Source: Lewinellaceae bacterium
GTDB lineage: Bacteria; Bacteroidota; Bacteroidia; Chitinophagales; Saprospiraceae
Assembly: GCA_020636045.1 (NCBI GenBank)
Contig: JACJYP010000007.1
Coordinates: 124,001 to 188,000 of the forward strand
Direction: 5' to 3'
DNA length: 64,000 nucleotides
In this document: positions 8,234 to 16,933 of the stretch, piece after piece
Position numbering within the stretch: the first letter of the stretch is position 1
How the letters are laid out: each line of letters starts with the position of its first letter
The notes under the pieces: generated by a model
The model's database searches: none
What the model saw: only the letters and a program-made list of their open reading frames with translations
Told to the model about the DNA's origin: nothing
Position numbers and translations under genes: made by a program

Positions 8234-11200
8234 CTATTTGCCTTTCGCCTTGAGTGCCCTGTACACGACGCTCTGGATTTTGGGGCGATAGTCGCCGGTG
8301 ATCAGTTTGCGGTTTTCCATGGTCGGGTAGGTCCTGTTGGAAAGGAAAATGAAGATCAGATCCTTGTCCGGATCGGCCCACACGCAGGTGCCGGTGAATC
8401 CCAAGTGGCCAAAAGTATTGTTCCCCGCCAATTCACTCATATTCTGGCTTTCCGAGGGGTTGAGTTCCTTCATATCGAAGCCGATGCCACGGCGGGTGCT
8501 GCGCGCATAACGCGTGGTGAACAGTTTTACTGTTTCGGGTCTGAGGTATGTTTTTCCACCGTAACTGCCGCCATTGAGCAGCATCTGGAAAATTTTTGCC
8601 AGGTCATTGGCGCTGCTGAACAGGCCCGCGTGACCGCTGACGCCGCCGAGCATGGCCGCTCCCATGTCATGGACGTACCCTTGCAGCCGCTGCTGCCGGA
8701 AATAGCGATCTTCTTCCGTCGGCGCACAACGCAGGGTAAGGCCTTTTTGCCAGGGGTTGAAAGTAGTACTAGCCAGTCCGAGCGGGCGGTAGTACATCTG
8801 GTCGGCGTACCGGTCCACCGTCATGTGGCTGACATTTGCAACAGCGCGCGCCGTGAGGTACATGCCAAGGTCGGAGTACTTGTAATGTTTGTCGGCCTGT
8901 AGTTCGGAATTGAAAATCTGCTGCCAGATGCTGTCCACCCACGCATTCGCCATGTACATTTCAGGCGCGACGGGCTGCTCCGAGTCACTGTCCTTTTGCC
9001 GGTGGTAAATATGCGCGTCGGGCAATCCGTTTTCCAGCGTTGCCTTGTAAAACGGGATCCAGGCCTGCAGCCCCGCGTAGTGGGTCATCAATTCGCGCAG
9101 GGTCAGGCCCTTTTTGTTGGAGGTGGCGAGCTCGGGCACATAGCGAACTAGGGCCGTATCAAGCGCCAGTTTTCCGTTTTCCACGAGTTTCATCGCGGAA
9201 ATGGTGGTGGCCGCTACTTTGGTCACTGAAGCAAGGTCGAATATGGTCTCTGTGCTGACCGGTACCGTTTGCTCGTACGTCTGGTATCCGTAGGCCTTGT
9301 ACCACACGACCCGGTTGTCTTTCGCCACCAGTATCTGGCAGCCCGGTGCGGCGCCTTCGGCGATGAGTTCGCGGACCAGCGTATCCATCAGGGCCAGGGT
9401 GTCGCTGTTCATTCCAACCGACTCGGGCAAATCGAAGCCGAGGCGTTTACGGGTGTATTTTTTCTGTATACCGTCGCCAAAACGGGCCGAAGGGCATGCC
9501 GTCACCGGAAGTTTTCCCTTCAGGTCGCTGGCGCCGAACAGGCATTGTGCCGCCAGTTGCTGCGCATACGGGTCTTCGGTATAGGCCTGCAACAGCACCG
9601 GAAAGTCATCGAAATAACGCAGGCTGTACGGACTTCCAAACATGGTCACCGCCACGGTGGTTGCTCCGTTGAGCCGGCGCACCAGGTCCAGTTCGCTTTC
9701 AGTCAGGCCGAAGTTATCAGCCGCTTTGGTGCGCGTATCGTGAAAACTGACCAGCACGACATCGAACTTTTTCAGGGTGTCCAGCAAGCCCGCGGCCAGG
9801 GTCGAGTCGATCTCTTTTCCTGCGTTGAAGTGTGTGAGCGGCGCATAATACCCGCAGTACGTCTGAAAAATCGTACGGCTGGAATCGCCGAGCGCCAGGG
9901 AGGCGATGCGGTACCGTTCGGGATCAGGGAAGCCCACTATTTCCGGACGGTCGCGCACAAGAGTAAGCGCCTCCGCGATGATGCGTCGTTTCAGCATCAG
10001 TGCGTTCGGATTGTTGAGATCGCGGCGCAGGTGATCGAGCGGCACGTGTTGCGCCGTGGACAGGCCCAGGCGATATTTTGCACGCAGGATGCGCTTTACG
10101 CTGGCGTATAGTTTTTTGCGGTCAAGGGTGCCGTCGGAAATAGCAGCCGGAATGGCCTGCATGGTGGCATTTATGTCGACCGGCAGCAGCACCATGTCAT
10201 TTCCGGCGTTAAGCGCTTCGATATCGGCATCTGCGGGTTTGTAAAACTTTTTCACGCCTTCCATCTCCATGCCGTCGGTAAAAATGAGCCCTTCGAAACC
10301 CATGTCATCGCGCAGCAGGCCCGTGACGGCCGCTTTGCTGAGCGAGGTCGGGCGGTTGGGCCGGTCGTCGATCGCCGGCACACTAAGATGCGCGACCATG
10401 ATAGAGCCTACGCCCGCCTGCGCAAGCGCCCGGAACGGGTACAATTCCAGGCTGTCGAGCCGCTCCCGGGGATAGGGGATCGGCGGCAGGTCGAAATGCG
10501 AATCCATGTTCGTATCGCCGTGCCCGGGAAAGTGTTTGGCGCAGGCCAGCACGCCGCCGTCCTGCAGCCCCATGATATACTGAAATGCTTTAGAGGTCAC
10601 GTTCGAGCGGTCTTCACCGTAAGAGCGTTCGTTGATGACCGGATTTTGCGGATTGTTGTTGATATCGGCGTCCGGAGCGAAATTGACATTGACGCCCATG
10701 CGCCTGCACTGCTGGCCGACCTCCATGCCCATTTCGTAGATAAGCCGGTTATCCTCTACAGCGCCCAGCATCATGGCGCGCGGGTAAGAGATCGCGCTGC
10801 TCCGGTACCGCATGCCAAGGCCGTTCTCATAATCAGCCGCAATAAACAGCGGCAGCCTGGGACTCGCCGCCTGGTAGCGATTGGTGAGTTCGGCCTGCTT
10901 TTCAACCGTGCCAACGTGGGTCGGATTGAAAAAACAAAGTCCGCCGGGCTTGTAGCGGGCGATGAGATCTTCCACCTGTTGTTCATAGGCAGAGTCCTTG
11001 TCGGTGTGCGCACGCAGCATAAAGAGTTGCCCGATGCGCTCATCCTCCGTCATGGCGTCGAAAACCGAATCCACCCAGAAGGCTTCGCGCGGATCCGGGG
11101 AACTGGAAAAGTCGAACATGAGGCGGGTATTTGCCGATAAGGTCAGCAAGGCGGCTAAAATGAGTGTGGCAGGAACGATTCGATACACAGGAAGTATAAT

Positions 11201-11293
11201 TTTTATGGAGCAAAGTTGTTCAAAATAGTTCAGAAGCCATTCCAAAATGGCGCCGGCGCTGAATAGCATGGCTTCCAAATCGCGCCATGTCAT
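8234..11293 (-). CDS. Fusion of GH3 beta-N-acetylglucosaminidase (NagZ-type) and class C beta-lactamase-fold serine hydrolase
   Basis: This 1019-residue protein has two catalytic halves. The N-terminal half is a glycoside hydrolase family 3 domain with the NagZ motif KHFPGHGDTNMDSH (Lys253 onward) and the nucleophile region TDGMEMEGV (Asp340). The C-terminal half (about residues 650-1010) is a beta-lactamase/transpeptidase-like hydrolase with SVTK (Ser689, Lys692), a Tyr-Ser-Asp (YSDLG) motif and a GHAGLFSSANDLAK region. An N-terminal hydrophobic stretch (about 38-57) should anchor or export it. This fusion occurs in many Bacteroidota and is thought to act in peptidoglycan turnover: removal of GlcNAc from muropeptides, plus peptide or amidase-type cleavage by the second half. 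ATG 11293 gives an unusual N terminus; the ATG at 11269 is an alternative. Confidence 0.9.
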   Translation of the reverse strand: MTWRDLEAMLFSAGAILEWLLNYFEQLCSIKIILPVYRIVPATLILAALLTLSANTRLMFDFSSSPDPREAFWVDSVFDAMTEDERIGQLFMLRAHTDKDSAYEQQVEDLIARYKPGGLCFFNPTHVGTVEKQAELTNRYQAASPRLPLFIAADYENGLGMRYRSSAISYPRAMMLGAVEDNRLIYEMGMEVGQQCRRMGVNVNFAPDADINNNPQNPVINERSYGEDRSNVTSKAFQYIMGLQDGGVLACAKHFPGHGDTNMDSHFDLPPIPYPRERLDSLELYPFRALAQAGVGSIMVAHLSVPAIDDRPNRPTSLSKAAVTGLLRDDMGFEGLIFTDGMEMEGVKKFYKPADADIEALNAGNDMVLLPVDINATMQAIPAAISDGTLDRKKLYASVKRILRAKYRLGLSTAQHVPLDHLRRDLNNPNALMLKRRIIAEALTLVRDRPEIVGFPDPERYRIASLALGDSSRTIFQTYCGYYAPLTHFNAGKEIDSTLAAGLLDTLKKFDVVLVSFHDTRTKAADNFGLTESELDLVRRLNGATTVAVTMFGSPYSLRYFDDFPVLLQAYTEDPYAQQLAAQCLFGASDLKGKLPVTACPSARFGDGIQKKYTRKRLGFDLPESVGMNSDTLALMDTLVRELIAEGAAPGCQILVAKDNRVVWYKAYGYQTYEQTVPVSTETIFDLASVTKVAATTISAMKLVENGKLALDTALVRYVPELATSNKKGLTLRELMTHYAGLQAWIPFYKATLENGLPDAHIYHRQKDSDSEQPVAPEMYMANAWVDSIWQQIFNSELQADKHYKYSDLGMYLTARAVANVSHMTVDRYADQMYYRPLGLASTTFNPWQKGLTLRCAPTEEDRYFRQQRLQGYVHDMGAAMLGGVSGHAGLFSSANDLAKIFQMLLNGGSYGGKTYLRPETVKLFTTRYARSTRRGIGFDMKELNPSESQNMSELAGNNTFGHLGFTGTCVWADPDKDLIFIFLSNRTYPTMENRKLITGDYRPKIQSVVYRALKAKGK

Positions 11294-11354
11294 GCAAAAA
11301 CGAATGTAATGACGACAGAACTCCTAACTTTCCGGTCATACAAATCCGCACACC

Positions 11355-12839
11355 ATGCCACCGTGGCAACTCATACTGAAAACCTTTATCGCCGGCACGG
11401 AGCGCAGCCCATTGCCGCAGCGCGTTTTTGATACGCTCGGGCTACCCGCTTCACCCGCGGCAACGCTGGAAGCCCTGGCTGTTGCCTCTCTGTCGCGCAA
11501 GGCAGGTTTTCTGCCTGTCGACGGCATCGATCGCGGTCCTGCCGCTCCGGTCGACCAACGACCGATGTGCAGCACGGCAGCGCAGCAGGACCTTGCGGTC
11601 ATGCTCGGCGGCGGGCATGCCGGGGTGTTGCCCGAATTCCTCGAAATGCTGACAAAAAACAACCTGCGCCTGCCGCCGGAACACTTACCCGCGCTGATGG
11701 AGCGGATGCAGCGAAATCCCGAATTGTCGGAAGCGGGCCGCCGGGCTGCCGGACCTCAAATAGAGTGGCTGGCCAAACAACACCCGCAATGGCAAGGCCT
11801 TGTGCAGGATGACGCGATCGACTGGTTCACCGCGTCATTTTCAGCGCGCAAAAAATTGCTGCGCGAAACACGCTCCCGCAATCCCCTGCTCGCATCGGCG
11901 TGGCTGGAAAAAAGTTGGCCGGAAGAAAAAGCCGAACACAAAGCGGCCTTCCTGCCCCTGCTCGCTCCGCGCCTTTCCGCGAACGACGAACCATTCCTGG
12001 AACGTGCATTCACCGACAGAAGCCGGGAAGTGCGGCTCCAGGCAGCCCGCCTGCTCGCCTGCCTGCCGGAAAACCGGCGCCGGAATGAATTGGCCGAACT
12101 TTTCAAACAGCGATTCGCCGGAGCGCTGGACCCGGATGCCCGCGCGCAATACCTGAAGCAAACATTGCCCGACATATCCGAAGAATCGCTGCTTCCCTGG
12201 ATCGCGCTGTTGCCCGCTTCCGAAAAAGGAACGTGGCGCGAAGGATTGCTACAGTTGTTCGTTTCACTCCTGCCCGTCGACGATATTCTCCGCCTGAGCG
12301 GGCAAAAACTGTTCAAAATATTGCAGTGGCTCGATACGGAGAAACTGACGGCTGCCGTGCTGGACGCAGCAGTATTGCACGGCGCCGACGAACATGCCGA
12401 CGCCATCGCCATACACTTGTGCGCCGATATTCACCATCGGGCATGGTCTAGCCTTTCCATGAATGTTTTCCTTGAGCGCTATGCTCAGCAGGTATTGCGC
12501 TGCATGCGAAAATCAGGAATTGCTATCGGCCACGAGCAGGAGGGGCTGCTGCGTGCATTGGAAAATCACCAGCACCCCTGGCCTGCCGAATTGTTGCACG
12601 GCCTGCTTGATCAATACAGAAAGGCTGCCCTGACAGGAGAGGCCGACATTCCGGGATGGCATTACAGTTCGGCACTGCAAACGGCAGCGCGTTTTTGCCG
12701 GCCCGCCGATCTGGCCGCCGATGCCACCGTTAAGTCATACCTTCAGGGAGCATACCGGTCCCGCCCCAGGGAACTGGAAGATTTTTTGGGCACCGTTCGT
12801 TTCAGGGCGCAGATGGCGACCCATTTTGCCGCTTCCTGA
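11355..12839 (+). CDS. DUF5691 family protein
   Basis: The protein has 494 residues and is mostly alpha-helical and rich in Leu, Ala and Arg. The N-terminal WQLILKTFIAGTERSPLPQ and the central HEAT-like helices (about residues 200-260) match the DUF5691 family as I remember it. In many bacteria DUF5691 genes lie beside genes for a SWIM zinc-finger protein, a MoxR AAA+ ATPase, a DUF5682 protein and a vWA protein. Here only DUF5682 is in the window, 8-12 kb away. Biochemical function is unknown. The frame ends at a TGA at 12837. A second open frame continues for 30 more codons to 12930 and overlaps the next start codon by ATGA, so a frameshift near the 3' end is possible. Confidence 0.75.
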   Translation: MPPWQLILKTFIAGTERSPLPQRVFDTLGLPASPAATLEALAVASLSRKAGFLPVDGIDRGPAAPVDQRPMCSTAAQQDLAVMLGGGHAGVLPEFLEMLTKNNLRLPPEHLPALMERMQRNPELSEAGRRAAGPQIEWLAKQHPQWQGLVQDDAIDWFTASFSARKKLLRETRSRNPLLASAWLEKSWPEEKAEHKAAFLPLLAPRLSANDEPFLERAFTDRSREVRLQAARLLACLPENRRRNELAELFKQRFAGALDPDARAQYLKQTLPDISEESLLPWIALLPASEKGTWREGLLQLFVSLLPVDDILRLSGQKLFKILQWLDTEKLTAAVLDAAVLHGADEHADAIAIHLCADIHHRAWSSLSMNVFLERYAQQVLRCMRKSGIAIGHEQEGLLRALENHQHPWPAELLHGLLDQYRKAALTGEADIPGWHYSSALQTAARFCRPADLAADATVKSYLQGAYRSRPRELEDFLGTVRFRAQMATHFAAS

Positions 12840-12926
12840 AGGCAAGTGGCAGATTTCCGCCGGTCCTTTCCAACCATTTTCAGGTTTTATGCGCCAATGG
12901 GCCGACGAACTTGTAAAAAAGACGAT

Positions 12927-13460
12927 ATGAAATACCCTTTCTGTTATTTGTTATCCGGCATTGTGCTGCTGTTCCTGAGCGGCAGTTGCAATAAAGCCGA
13001 CGATCAGGCGCCGGGTTTCGACATGTTTTACCAAAGGGAATTTTTTATCCCGCCCGGTATCGGCATCTTCGATGTGCACCATTTTCAAATGGAAAACATC
13101 CCGACCACCTACAACCAGTTGCTCGATCAGCACGGCAAAAAAACTGAAGACATTACCGGGGTGATCACGGCAAAAGGCAGCATCGGCGGCACCTTCGGCG
13201 ACGCCGATCTCGACTTTATCGATAAGGTATCGGTGCGGGTGTACGACGAAAGCGATCCGAGCGACTGGATCGAGATCGCCTACCGGGATCCGATGCCGCT
13301 CGATCCGGGCAACAATTTCGCCCTGATCCCTTCCCTCGCCGATGCCAAGCGCTTCATGTCAAAATCGCGTTTCAGCATCGATGTCGTGTTATGGCTGCGC
13401 AATACGACGCAGGAAGAGTCGCAGGTGCGTTTGGACCTTCAGATGAAGGCCACGTATTAA
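12927..13460 (+). CDS. Putative lipoprotein of unknown function
   Basis: The protein has 177 residues from the ATG at 12927. A signal peptide (about residues 1-20, hydrophobic LLSGIVLLFLSG) ends in SGSC, a lipobox tolerated in Bacteroidota. The remainder looks beta-rich with Asp-rich turns and no recognised family. The longer frame beginning at 12846 has no signal character and is rejected. It sits 87 bp after the DUF5691 gene on the same strand and may be co-transcribed with it. Confidence 0.65.
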   Translation: MKYPFCYLLSGIVLLFLSGSCNKADDQAPGFDMFYQREFFIPPGIGIFDVHHFQMENIPTTYNQLLDQHGKKTEDITGVITAKGSIGGTFGDADLDFIDKVSVRVYDESDPSDWIEIAYRDPMPLDPGNNFALIPSLADAKRFMSKSRFSIDVVLWLRNTTQEESQVRLDLQMKATY

Positions 13461-13499
13461 GCGTGCATTACACCTGCCCGAATGCCCGTTTTGCCTGTC

Positions 13500-13528
13500 T
13501 TTGCATAACCAATTCAGCGTTATTTTTG
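13500..13528 (+). promoter_or_regulatory. Probable promoter of the HPPD gene
   Basis: TTTG at 13500-13503, 17 bases, then TATTTTTG at 13521-13528 is close to the Bacteroidota consensus. The 4-hydroxyphenylpyruvate dioxygenase ATG lies about 58 bp downstream. An overlapping TACTTTTG at 13530-13537 is a second possible -7 element. Confidence 0.55.
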
Positions 13529-13586
13529 TTACTTTTGCGGCGCTTCCGGTAAGCCTGTTACTTCTTTATCTGTCAATTGTTCCAGC

Positions 13587-14723
13587 ATGGATACCTTAAC
13601 CAAATCTGCCGCCACATCCACCGCGCCCGTTGCGGGCGATACTTTTCCGATCAAAGGCACCGACCACCTCGAACTGTACGTCGGCAACGCCAAGCAAAGC
13701 GCACTGTACTATCAGGCTGCATTCGGCTTTGAACTCGTTGCCTATTGCGGGCCCGAGACCGGCGTACGCGACCGGGTCAGTTATGTATTGCAGCAAAACA
13801 AGATCCGCCTCGTGCTCACTTCTTCCCTGCTGCCCGACACCGAGATCGCGCGCCATGTGGCACTCCACGGTGACGGCGTCAAAGTCCTGGCCCTCTGGGT
13901 CGACGATGCGGAAAGCGCTTACTATACGGCACTGGAGCGCGGCGCCGAATCGGCTTTTGCGCCCAAAACCATGAGCGATGAAAACGGCGAAGTGGTGATG
14001 GCCGCCGTAAAAACTTACGGCGACACCATCCACACGCTGGTCGAGCGCTCAAACTATCGGGGCGTTTTTATGCCCGGCTACGAGCCGCGCCAGAGCGTTT
14101 ATCCCGTCAAATCCGTAGGCCTGCAATATGTGGACCACTGCGTGGGCAACGTGGAGCTCGGCGCCATGAACAAATGGGTCAAGTTTTATCAGGACGTGAT
14201 GGGATTCAAACTCCTGATCACATTCGACGACAAGGACATTTCCACGGAATACACCGCTTTGATGTCGAAAGTGGTGTCGAACGGAAACGGATACATTAAA
14301 TTCCCCATCAACGAACCTGCCAAAGGCCTGAAAAAAAGCCAGATCGACGAATACCTGGAATTCTACAAGGGCGCCGGCGTGCAACATATCGCCGTGGCTA
14401 CCAACGACATTATCGCTACGATAGATCAACTGCGCAGCAACGGCGTCGATTTCCTGTATGTGCCTGAAAATTATTACGACGACGTGCTCGACCGCGTCGG
14501 AAAGATCGACGAGGACCTGGAGGCGCTCAAGCGCCTGAACATCCTGATCGACCGCGACGAAGACGGCTACCTGCTACAGATCTTTACCAAACCCGTGCAG
14601 GATCGCCCGACGGTGTTTTTCGAGATCATCCAGCGGAAAGGCGCCAAATCCTTTGGCAAAGGCAACTTCAAGGCCCTGTTCGAGGCGATCGAGCGCGAAC
14701 AAGCCATCCGAGGCACCCTTTGA
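13587..14723 (+). CDS. hpd: 4-hydroxyphenylpyruvate dioxygenase
   Basis: The 378-residue protein has two VOC-type domains and the three iron ligands of HPPD: His184 in YVDHCVGNV, His267 in GVQHIAVATNDI, and Glu346 in VFFEIIQRKG. Its length is normal for the family. The enzyme converts 4-hydroxyphenylpyruvate, O2 and decarboxylation into homogentisate, in tyrosine degradation in the cytoplasm. Homogentisate dioxygenase and fumarylacetoacetase genes are not in the window; the double-VOC protein at 33-34 kb is unlinked. The gene has its own promoter-like sequence, so it is probably a single transcript. Confidence 0.96.
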   Translation: MDTLTKSAATSTAPVAGDTFPIKGTDHLELYVGNAKQSALYYQAAFGFELVAYCGPETGVRDRVSYVLQQNKIRLVLTSSLLPDTEIARHVALHGDGVKVLALWVDDAESAYYTALERGAESAFAPKTMSDENGEVVMAAVKTYGDTIHTLVERSNYRGVFMPGYEPRQSVYPVKSVGLQYVDHCVGNVELGAMNKWVKFYQDVMGFKLLITFDDKDISTEYTALMSKVVSNGNGYIKFPINEPAKGLKKSQIDEYLEFYKGAGVQHIAVATNDIIATIDQLRSNGVDFLYVPENYYDDVLDRVGKIDEDLEALKRLNILIDRDEDGYLLQIFTKPVQDRPTVFFEIIQRKGAKSFGKGNFKALFEAIEREQAIRGTL

Positions 14724-14897
14724 GTCGCCGGCATTCCCTCCATCCGGCGATCAGAATACAGTATCCGAAGTCCCTCCGGGGCTTTTGGTCTAATGTTAAG
14801 AATACAGGTACGAAATCGGGTATTTTTGCCGTTTGAACGAACCACCCGCTGTTAAAATCAGTGTTTTCTGAATTAAAAATCAAAAATTTCTTTCAAC

Positions 14898-16610
14898 ATG
14901 ACATTTAAGCATTGCACTGCGATCATTGTGCTTGTCTTTTCGGCCTTCCTGCTGAATGCACAGGGCAACAAGGCGCCTGAAAACTGGTTCACGCTTGATC
15001 CCGTTAAAGACCAGGTCAATGGAACCGGTTCTGATGAAGCGCTCCAACGCCTGAAAGCAAAGGGCAAAAAAGGCCAGACGATCATCGTAGCGGTACTTGA
15101 CTCCGGCGTTGACTACGAGCATGAAGATCTCAAGGACATCATGTGGGTAAATCCCGGCGAGATTCCCGGAAACAATATCGACGACGACGGCAACGGCTAT
15201 GTGGACGACATTCACGGCTGGAATTTCCTCGGCGGAAAAGACGGCAAAAGCGTGCACCACGAAACCCTCGAACTGACCCGCGAATACGTGCGGCTCAGCA
15301 AACGTTTCAAAGGCACCGATCCGAAAAACCTGCACGGCCCGGCCGCTGAAGAATACAAATACTACGAACAGATCAAGGAAGCCTACGAAGAGCAGCGCGG
15401 CGATGCGGAAGCAGGTGTCGCCAACATCGAGAAGCAACTCGCCAAGATCGAGGAGGCCTATGACGCTGTTGAGAAGGCTACCGGTAAAAAGAACTATACG
15501 GACGAAGACATCGCAAAGATCGAAGAAGGCGCCAGCGCCGACCTTCAACAGTCGATCGGTATCGTCAAAGCCATGAAGGCCCAGGGCATCGATAGCCGCG
15601 CCGATTTCGACGTTCAAAAGAAAGAGGCTACGGAGTACTTCGACAACCAACTCCAGTACAACCTCAACCCCGACTACAACCCGCGCGACATCGTGGGCGA
15701 CAACCCCAACGATCTGAACAACCGCATTTACGGCAACAACGACTACGAAGGTCCCGACGCCTTCCACGGCACGCACGTAGCCGGTATCATCGCCGCCGTG
15801 CGCAACAACGATAAAGGCATCAACGGCATCGCCGACAACGTGCGCATTATGACCGTACGCTGCGTGCCCGATGGCGACGAGCGCGATAAAGACGTGGCCA
15901 ATGCGATCTACTATGCCGTCGACAACGGCGCCAGCATCATCAATATGTCGTTCGGCAAAGGCTACAGCCCGCAAAAATGGTATGTCGATGCCGCCATGAA
16001 ATACGCGGCCGACCACGACGTATTGCTCGTGCACGCTGCCGGTAACGATGCTGCCAACAACGATACCGACAACAATTTCCCCAACGACATGTACAACAAG
16101 CCTGTAAAAGCGGGCTGGTTCAAGAAGCAAAAAGCGGTTCCCACCTGGCTGGAGATCGGCGCGCTCAACTGGAAATCGGGCGAAAAGCGCATTTCCGGAT
16201 TCTCCAACTACGGCAAAAAGAACGTAGACCTGTTCTCTCCCGGATCGCAGTTGTACTCCACCGTTCCCGGCGACAAATACGGCAACGCCAGCGGCACGTC
16301 CATGGCATCGCCTGCCGCAGCCGGCGTAGCGGCCATCATCCGTTCCTATTACCCGGAACTGTCGGCCATGCAGGTGAAAGACATCATGATCAAATCAGTT
16401 GCCAAGCAGGATGGCGAAGTGACCAAGCCCGGTTCTTCGGACAAGGTAAAATTCTCCGACATCTGTGTCAGCGGCGGCATCGTAAGTGCCACCAATGCCG
16501 TTGCGATGGCAGATCAGACGAAAGGCAAGAAGGCTAAAAACTCCATCTGGCGCGAAGCCGGCATGGGTAAAATGACTAAAACCAAAAAGGCCAAGACGGC
16601 AACGCCCTGA
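14898..16610 (+). CDS. Secreted S8 family subtilisin-like serine protease
   Basis: The 570-residue protein has a signal peptide (about residues 1-22, ending NAQG) and the catalytic triad of subtilases: Asp68 in VAVLDSGVDYEHEDL, His293 in FHGTHVAGI, and Ser468 in SGTSMASPAAAG. Between Asp and His is an insert of roughly 150 residues containing a charged, coiled-coil-like segment (about 145-235), which is unusual for simple subtilisins and common in the larger Bacteroidota S8 members. The C terminus is a short Lys-rich tail with no T9SS sorting domain. A -7-like TATTTTTG lies at 14821-14828. A strong terminator follows the stop. Confidence 0.93.
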   Translation: MTFKHCTAIIVLVFSAFLLNAQGNKAPENWFTLDPVKDQVNGTGSDEALQRLKAKGKKGQTIIVAVLDSGVDYEHEDLKDIMWVNPGEIPGNNIDDDGNGYVDDIHGWNFLGGKDGKSVHHETLELTREYVRLSKRFKGTDPKNLHGPAAEEYKYYEQIKEAYEEQRGDAEAGVANIEKQLAKIEEAYDAVEKATGKKNYTDEDIAKIEEGASADLQQSIGIVKAMKAQGIDSRADFDVQKKEATEYFDNQLQYNLNPDYNPRDIVGDNPNDLNNRIYGNNDYEGPDAFHGTHVAGIIAAVRNNDKGINGIADNVRIMTVRCVPDGDERDKDVANAIYYAVDNGASIINMSFGKGYSPQKWYVDAAMKYAADHDVLLVHAAGNDAANNDTDNNFPNDMYNKPVKAGWFKKQKAVPTWLEIGALNWKSGEKRISGFSNYGKKNVDLFSPGSQLYSTVPGDKYGNASGTSMASPAAAGVAAIIRSYYPELSAMQVKDIMIKSVAKQDGEVTKPGSSDKVKFSDICVSGGIVSATNAVAMADQTKGKKAKNSIWREAGMGKMTKTKKAKTATP

Positions 16611-16636
16611 TCCTTTCCGGACATCTTCATAAAAAG

Positions 16637-16668
16637 AGCGCGGCACCAGGAAACCCTGGTGCCGCGCT
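16637..16668 (+). terminator. Strong 14-bp hairpin terminator
   Basis: A perfect 14-bp inverted repeat (AGCGCGGCACCAGG, 16637-16650, with 16655-16668) has a 4-base loop and is preceded by AAAAAG. It follows the subtilase stop by 26 bp. The downstream U tract (GCATTTTG) is short, so it may also act on opposing transcription. Confidence 0.7.
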
Positions 16669-16760
16669 GCATTTTGGTACTATATCGTTTTATTTGGATA
16701 AGGTTGTTTGTGTGGCGGAAAACCGGTGTTTTAAAGGGTTACCGCCTCGCGTTTTGCTCC

Positions 16761-16829
16761 TTAGGCCTCTTTCCACATACGATTTCCGAAAATGAGGAGA
16801 ATGAGCAGGAGAACAGTGAGAATCAACAT
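16761..16829 (-). CDS. Possible 22-residue membrane miniprotein
   Basis: An ATG at 16829-16827 opens a 22-codon frame, MLILTVLLLILLIFGNRMWKEA, which is one hydrophobic helix followed by a charged tail. It lies 105 bp downstream of the symporter stop on the same strand. The pattern resembles small accessory membrane proteins such as KdpF, but nothing in the sequence proves translation. Between 16611 and 16933 I see only this frame and the terminator. Confidence 0.25.
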   Translation of the reverse strand: MLILTVLLLILLIFGNRMWKEA

Positions 16830-16933
16830 AGGATTAAAATTTTAAAGTGAGAGAAAATTGGAGTGTTCAGTCTATACGCTCTTAACGGCTTCCGGCAGAA
16901 TTTCGTTCATTGAAAAACGGGCGCCAAAGACAA

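Noticed and set aside
14880..16130. 416-residue minus-strand open frame opposite the subtilase
   Set aside because: Hydrophobic Val/Phe/Ile-rich composition arises from the complement of Asp/Asn/Lys codons; the subtilase triad on the plus strand is certain.
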